A stretch of DNA of 9,311 nucleotides. Origin: Methylococcaceae bacterium (GTDB lineage Bacteria; Pseudomonadota; Gammaproteobacteria; Methylococcales; Methylomonadaceae). Location of the stretch: positions 4,154-13,464 of the forward strand of contig PMDM01000096.1 in the NCBI GenBank assembly GCA_003155565.1, given 5' to 3'. Shown piece by piece: positions 7,842 through 9,311 of the stretch (its first letter is position 1; each line of letters opens with the position of its first letter). The notes beneath the pieces were generated by a model. It had not been told where the DNA came from and did no database searches. It was given only the letters and a program-made list of their open reading frames with translations. Made by a program: the position numbers and the translations under genes.

Positions 7842-7855
7842 CCAAAATAAGTGAG

Positions 7856-7873
7856 GTTATGAATATTCATAAC
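7856..7873. promoter_or_regulatory. Perfect 18-bp palindrome, candidate operator
   Basis: GTTATGAATATTCATAAC equals its own reverse complement across all 18 bases. It lies in the 125-bp crp/osmC divergent gap, 14 bp before crp ATG 7841. It does not match the Crp consensus TGTGA-N6-TCACA, so the binding protein is unknown. A dimeric repressor or activator controlling crp, osmC-speD or both is the likely reader (inference). Confidence 0.55.
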
Positions 7874-7882
7874 TGTATACAG
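7873..7882. promoter_or_regulatory. Perfect 10-bp palindrome adjoining the 18-bp one
   Basis: CTGTATACAG is self-complementary and shares base 7873 with the 18-bp palindrome. The two centres are 13 bp apart. It may be a second operator half or part of a promoter. Confidence 0.4.
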
Positions 7883-7909
7883 TCTAGCAAAAAAATCCAC
7901 ATTGATACT

Positions 7910-7937
7910 CTGTCAACCGATAATTCTGTGCTACCCT
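7910..7937 (+). promoter_or_regulatory. Candidate promoter for osmC-speD
   Basis: CTGTCA (7910-7915, 4 of 6 to the -35), a 16-bp spacer and TACCCT (7932-7937) preceded by TG one base upstream, an extended -10. It predicts a leader of about 22 nt. On the opposite strand, 7916-7911 read TTGACA, a perfect -35 hexamer facing crp, but no -10 sits at proper spacing. Confidence 0.3.
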
Positions 7938-7966
7938 ATGCCTCATTTTTTCATCTGGGCTAGACA

Positions 7967-8383
7967 ATGCAAGCGACCATAAAGTGGGTGGATGGCATGA
8001 TGTTTGTCGGGGAGACGGGGAGCGGTCACGCCGTCGTCATAGACGGCCCACCCGATCATGGCGGACGAAATATCGGTATGCGCCCTATGGAGCTGATTTT
8101 ATTGGCCGTAGGGTCTTGTTCGTCGTTTGATGTCATGCAGATTTTACAGAAAGGCAGGAATAACGTTACCGATTGCGTCGCTGAAGTCACCGCCGAACGG
8201 GTCGATGCAATTCCCAGCGTTTTCAGTAAGATACACTTGCGTTTTATTGTTAGTGGCAAGGATTTAAAGGCATCGGTGGTCGAGCGTGCCGTAAAATTGT
8301 CTGCGGAAAAGTACTGTTCTGCCTCAATCATGTTAAGTAAGGCAGTGGAAATCACCCATGATTTTGAAGTAATCGAGGTTTAA
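7967..8383 (+). CDS. yhfA: OsmC-family protein, YhfA-like
   Basis: The 138 residues match E. coli YhfA closely in length and pattern ([37 protein letters not shown]). OsmC/Ohr proteins are small cytosolic thiol peroxidases acting on organic hydroperoxides; both conserved cysteines are present (Cys51 in GSCSSFD and Cys117 in EKYCS). The YhfA branch itself has no firm assigned function, so peroxide activity is inferred from the family. It is divergent from crp and 4 bp before speD, with the speD ribosome site inside its last codons, so the two are probably cotranscribed and coupled. The start ATG agrees with the YhfA N-terminus; only a weak GGG lies upstream. Confidence 0.93.
   Translation: MQATIKWVDGMMFVGETGSGHAVVIDGPPDHGGRNIGMRPMELILLAVGSCSSFDVMQILQKGRNNVTDCVAEVTAERVDAIPSVFSKIHLRFIVSGKDLKASVVERAVKLSAEKYCSASIMLSKAVEITHDFEVIEV
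8375..8378 (+). promoter_or_regulatory. Ribosome binding site for speD, overlapping a three-codon ATG frame
   Basis: GAGG within the final codons of the OsmC gene, 9 nt before the TTG start of speD and 4 nt before an ATG at 8383 that opens ATG-CGT-TGA. The better optimum spacing belongs to the TTG. Confidence 0.45.
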
Positions 8384-8387
8384 TGCG

Positions 8388-9203
8388 TTGAATAAATTGC
8401 AGTTGCACGGCTTTAATAACCTGACAAAGTCGCTAAGTTTCAATATTTATGATATTTGCTACGCCCCCGCTGAACAACAGCAGGCTTATATTGAGTATAT
8501 TGATGAAGCTTATAATGCTGACCGATTGACGCAAATTCTTAAAGATGTTGCCGAGATTATTGGCGCACAGATACTCAATATTGCCCTTCAGGATTATGAT
8601 CCGCAGGGTGCCAGTGTCACCATGCTGATTTCGGAAGGCAGCGTTGCGCCGCCAGCTGATATGAACAGCCAAACCCCAGGGCCATTGCCTGAAACTGTCC
8701 TGGCGCATCTGGATAAGAGCCATATCACCGTCCATACCTATCCTGAAAGTCATCCCGATAGCGGTATCAGTACCTTTCGCGCGGATATTGACGTGTCTAC
8801 CTGTGGCCGGATTTCACCGTTAAAAGCGCTGAATTACTTGATCCACCGTTTTGAGTCCGATGTCGTGATTATGGATTACCGGGTACGTGGTTTTACCCGC
8901 GATATATCTGGAAGAAAACACTTTATCGACCATAACATTACGTCTATCCAGAACTATATAGCCAAAGATACACAAGAAGATTATCAAATGATTGATGTGA
9001 ATGTGTATCAGGAAAATATTTTTCATACCAAAATGATGCTCAAGGAAACCGAACTTGAGAACTATCTGTTTGAAAAAGAAAGCAATTTATCAGCGGAACA
9101 AAAAGCCGAGATCGAAAAAAAGTTGCACAGAGAAGTAACCGAGATTTTTTACGGCCATAACTATCGCCGCCAAAAAATCAAAGTTGCAGATCCAGCGCCA
9201 TAA
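8388..9203 (+). CDS. speD: S-adenosylmethionine decarboxylase proenzyme (bacterial SpeD)
   Basis: Makes decarboxylated AdoMet, the aminopropyl donor for spermidine synthesis. It is a pyruvoyl enzyme: self-cleavage between Lys110 and Ser111 in [12 protein letters not shown] gives beta and alpha chains, with Ser111 becoming the pyruvoyl group. Other family landmarks are [12 protein letters not shown] at the N-terminus, [11 protein letters not shown] (Cys139, matching E. coli Cys140), [22 protein letters not shown] and [14 protein letters not shown]. At 271 residues it is slightly longer than E. coli SpeD (264), with a basic C-terminal extension after FYGHN. The start is TTG: the frame upstream meets a stop at 8370 with no ATG or GTG, and [11 protein letters not shown] aligns residue for residue with the E. 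coli start. speE is not in the window. The vfr/OsmC/speD order is known from Pseudomonas. Confidence 0.97.
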   Translation: MNKLQLHGFNNLTKSLSFNIYDICYAPAEQQQAYIEYIDEAYNADRLTQILKDVAEIIGAQILNIALQDYDPQGASVTMLISEGSVAPPADMNSQTPGPLPETVLAHLDKSHITVHTYPESHPDSGISTFRADIDVSTCGRISPLKALNYLIHRFESDVVIMDYRVRGFTRDISGRKHFIDHNITSIQNYIAKDTQEDYQMIDVNVYQENIFHTKMMLKETELENYLFEKESNLSAEQKAEIEKKLHREVTEIFYGHNYRRQKIKVADPAP

Positions 9204-9235
9204 AGAAACTTTGAACACGTTGATTCCATTCGTAG

Positions 9236-9311
9236 TTCGACCAGCTCACCACGAACGAAATCAACCACACCCGTTCGTCCTGAGCCTGTCGAAGGAAGCT
9301 TGTCGAAGGAC
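9236..9311. repeat. Dispersed-repeat type element with inverted and tandem parts
   Basis: Two 22-nt arms (9236-9257 and 9272-9293) are inverted copies with 4 mismatches, separated by 14 nt, so the RNA could form a long hairpin after speD. The right arm core GTTCGTCCTGAGC-x-TGTCGAA is a motif I recognise as a frequent intergenic repeat in environmental proteobacterial genomes. A tandem 14-nt unit follows: 9283-9296 and 9297-9310 differ at one base (AGCCTGTCGAAGGA / AGCTTGTCGAAGGA). The element runs off the window. It could act as a transcription end for osmC-speD, but has no T-run. Confidence 0.75.

Noticed and set aside
7856..7873. The palindrome as a Crp autoregulatory site
   Set aside because: The halves lack TGTGA/TCACA at 6-bp spacing. 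TGAAT/ATTCA resembles an ArgR half-pair but lacks the required central spacing.

Overview
This 9.3-kb window comes from a gammaproteobacterium with moderate GC content. The gene order radC / coaBC-dut-algC is the arrangement known from Pseudomonas and relatives. The order crp(vfr) / OsmC-family / speD is also known from pseudomonads, and the crp/yhfA pair is shared with E. coli. The style of the genes (AlgC with a membrane-anchored N-terminus, long-form PurC, diverged Crp) would fit a Methylococcales-type methanotroph or a related environmental lineage, but that finer placement is inference.

Positions 1-4559 are a leftward gene cluster: coaBC (coenzyme A synthesis), dut (dUTPase, overlapping coaBC by 20 bp), a 314-residue two-helix membrane protein, and a large algC (phosphomannomutase/phosphoglucomutase) that runs off the left edge. 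The membrane protein is a clear paralogue of the N-terminal membrane/sensor half of the adjacent AlgC and has no catalytic domain. This is the most unusual item in the window.

Positions 4560-7155 hold radC (rightward, divergent from coaBC), purC (leftward, sharing a TTAA stop palindrome with radC) and djlA (rightward, a membrane-anchored J-domain co-chaperone). Positions 7173-9203 hold a Crp/Vfr-family regulator (leftward), then an OsmC-family protein and S-adenosylmethionine decarboxylase speD (rightward, 4 bp apart, speD starting at TTG). The crp-osmC divergent region carries a perfect 18-bp palindrome abutting a perfect 10-bp palindrome. The Crp protein keeps the E. coli DNA-contact residues but has changes at two cAMP-pocket positions. 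The last ~75 bp are a dispersed-repeat type element with inverted and tandem parts.

Most of the window is housekeeping: nucleotide and cofactor synthesis, sugar-phosphate interconversion for polysaccharides, polyamine synthesis and stress-related proteins. I see no CRISPR array, tRNA, rRNA, transposase or phage gene. No stretch over 300 bp lacks a gene.
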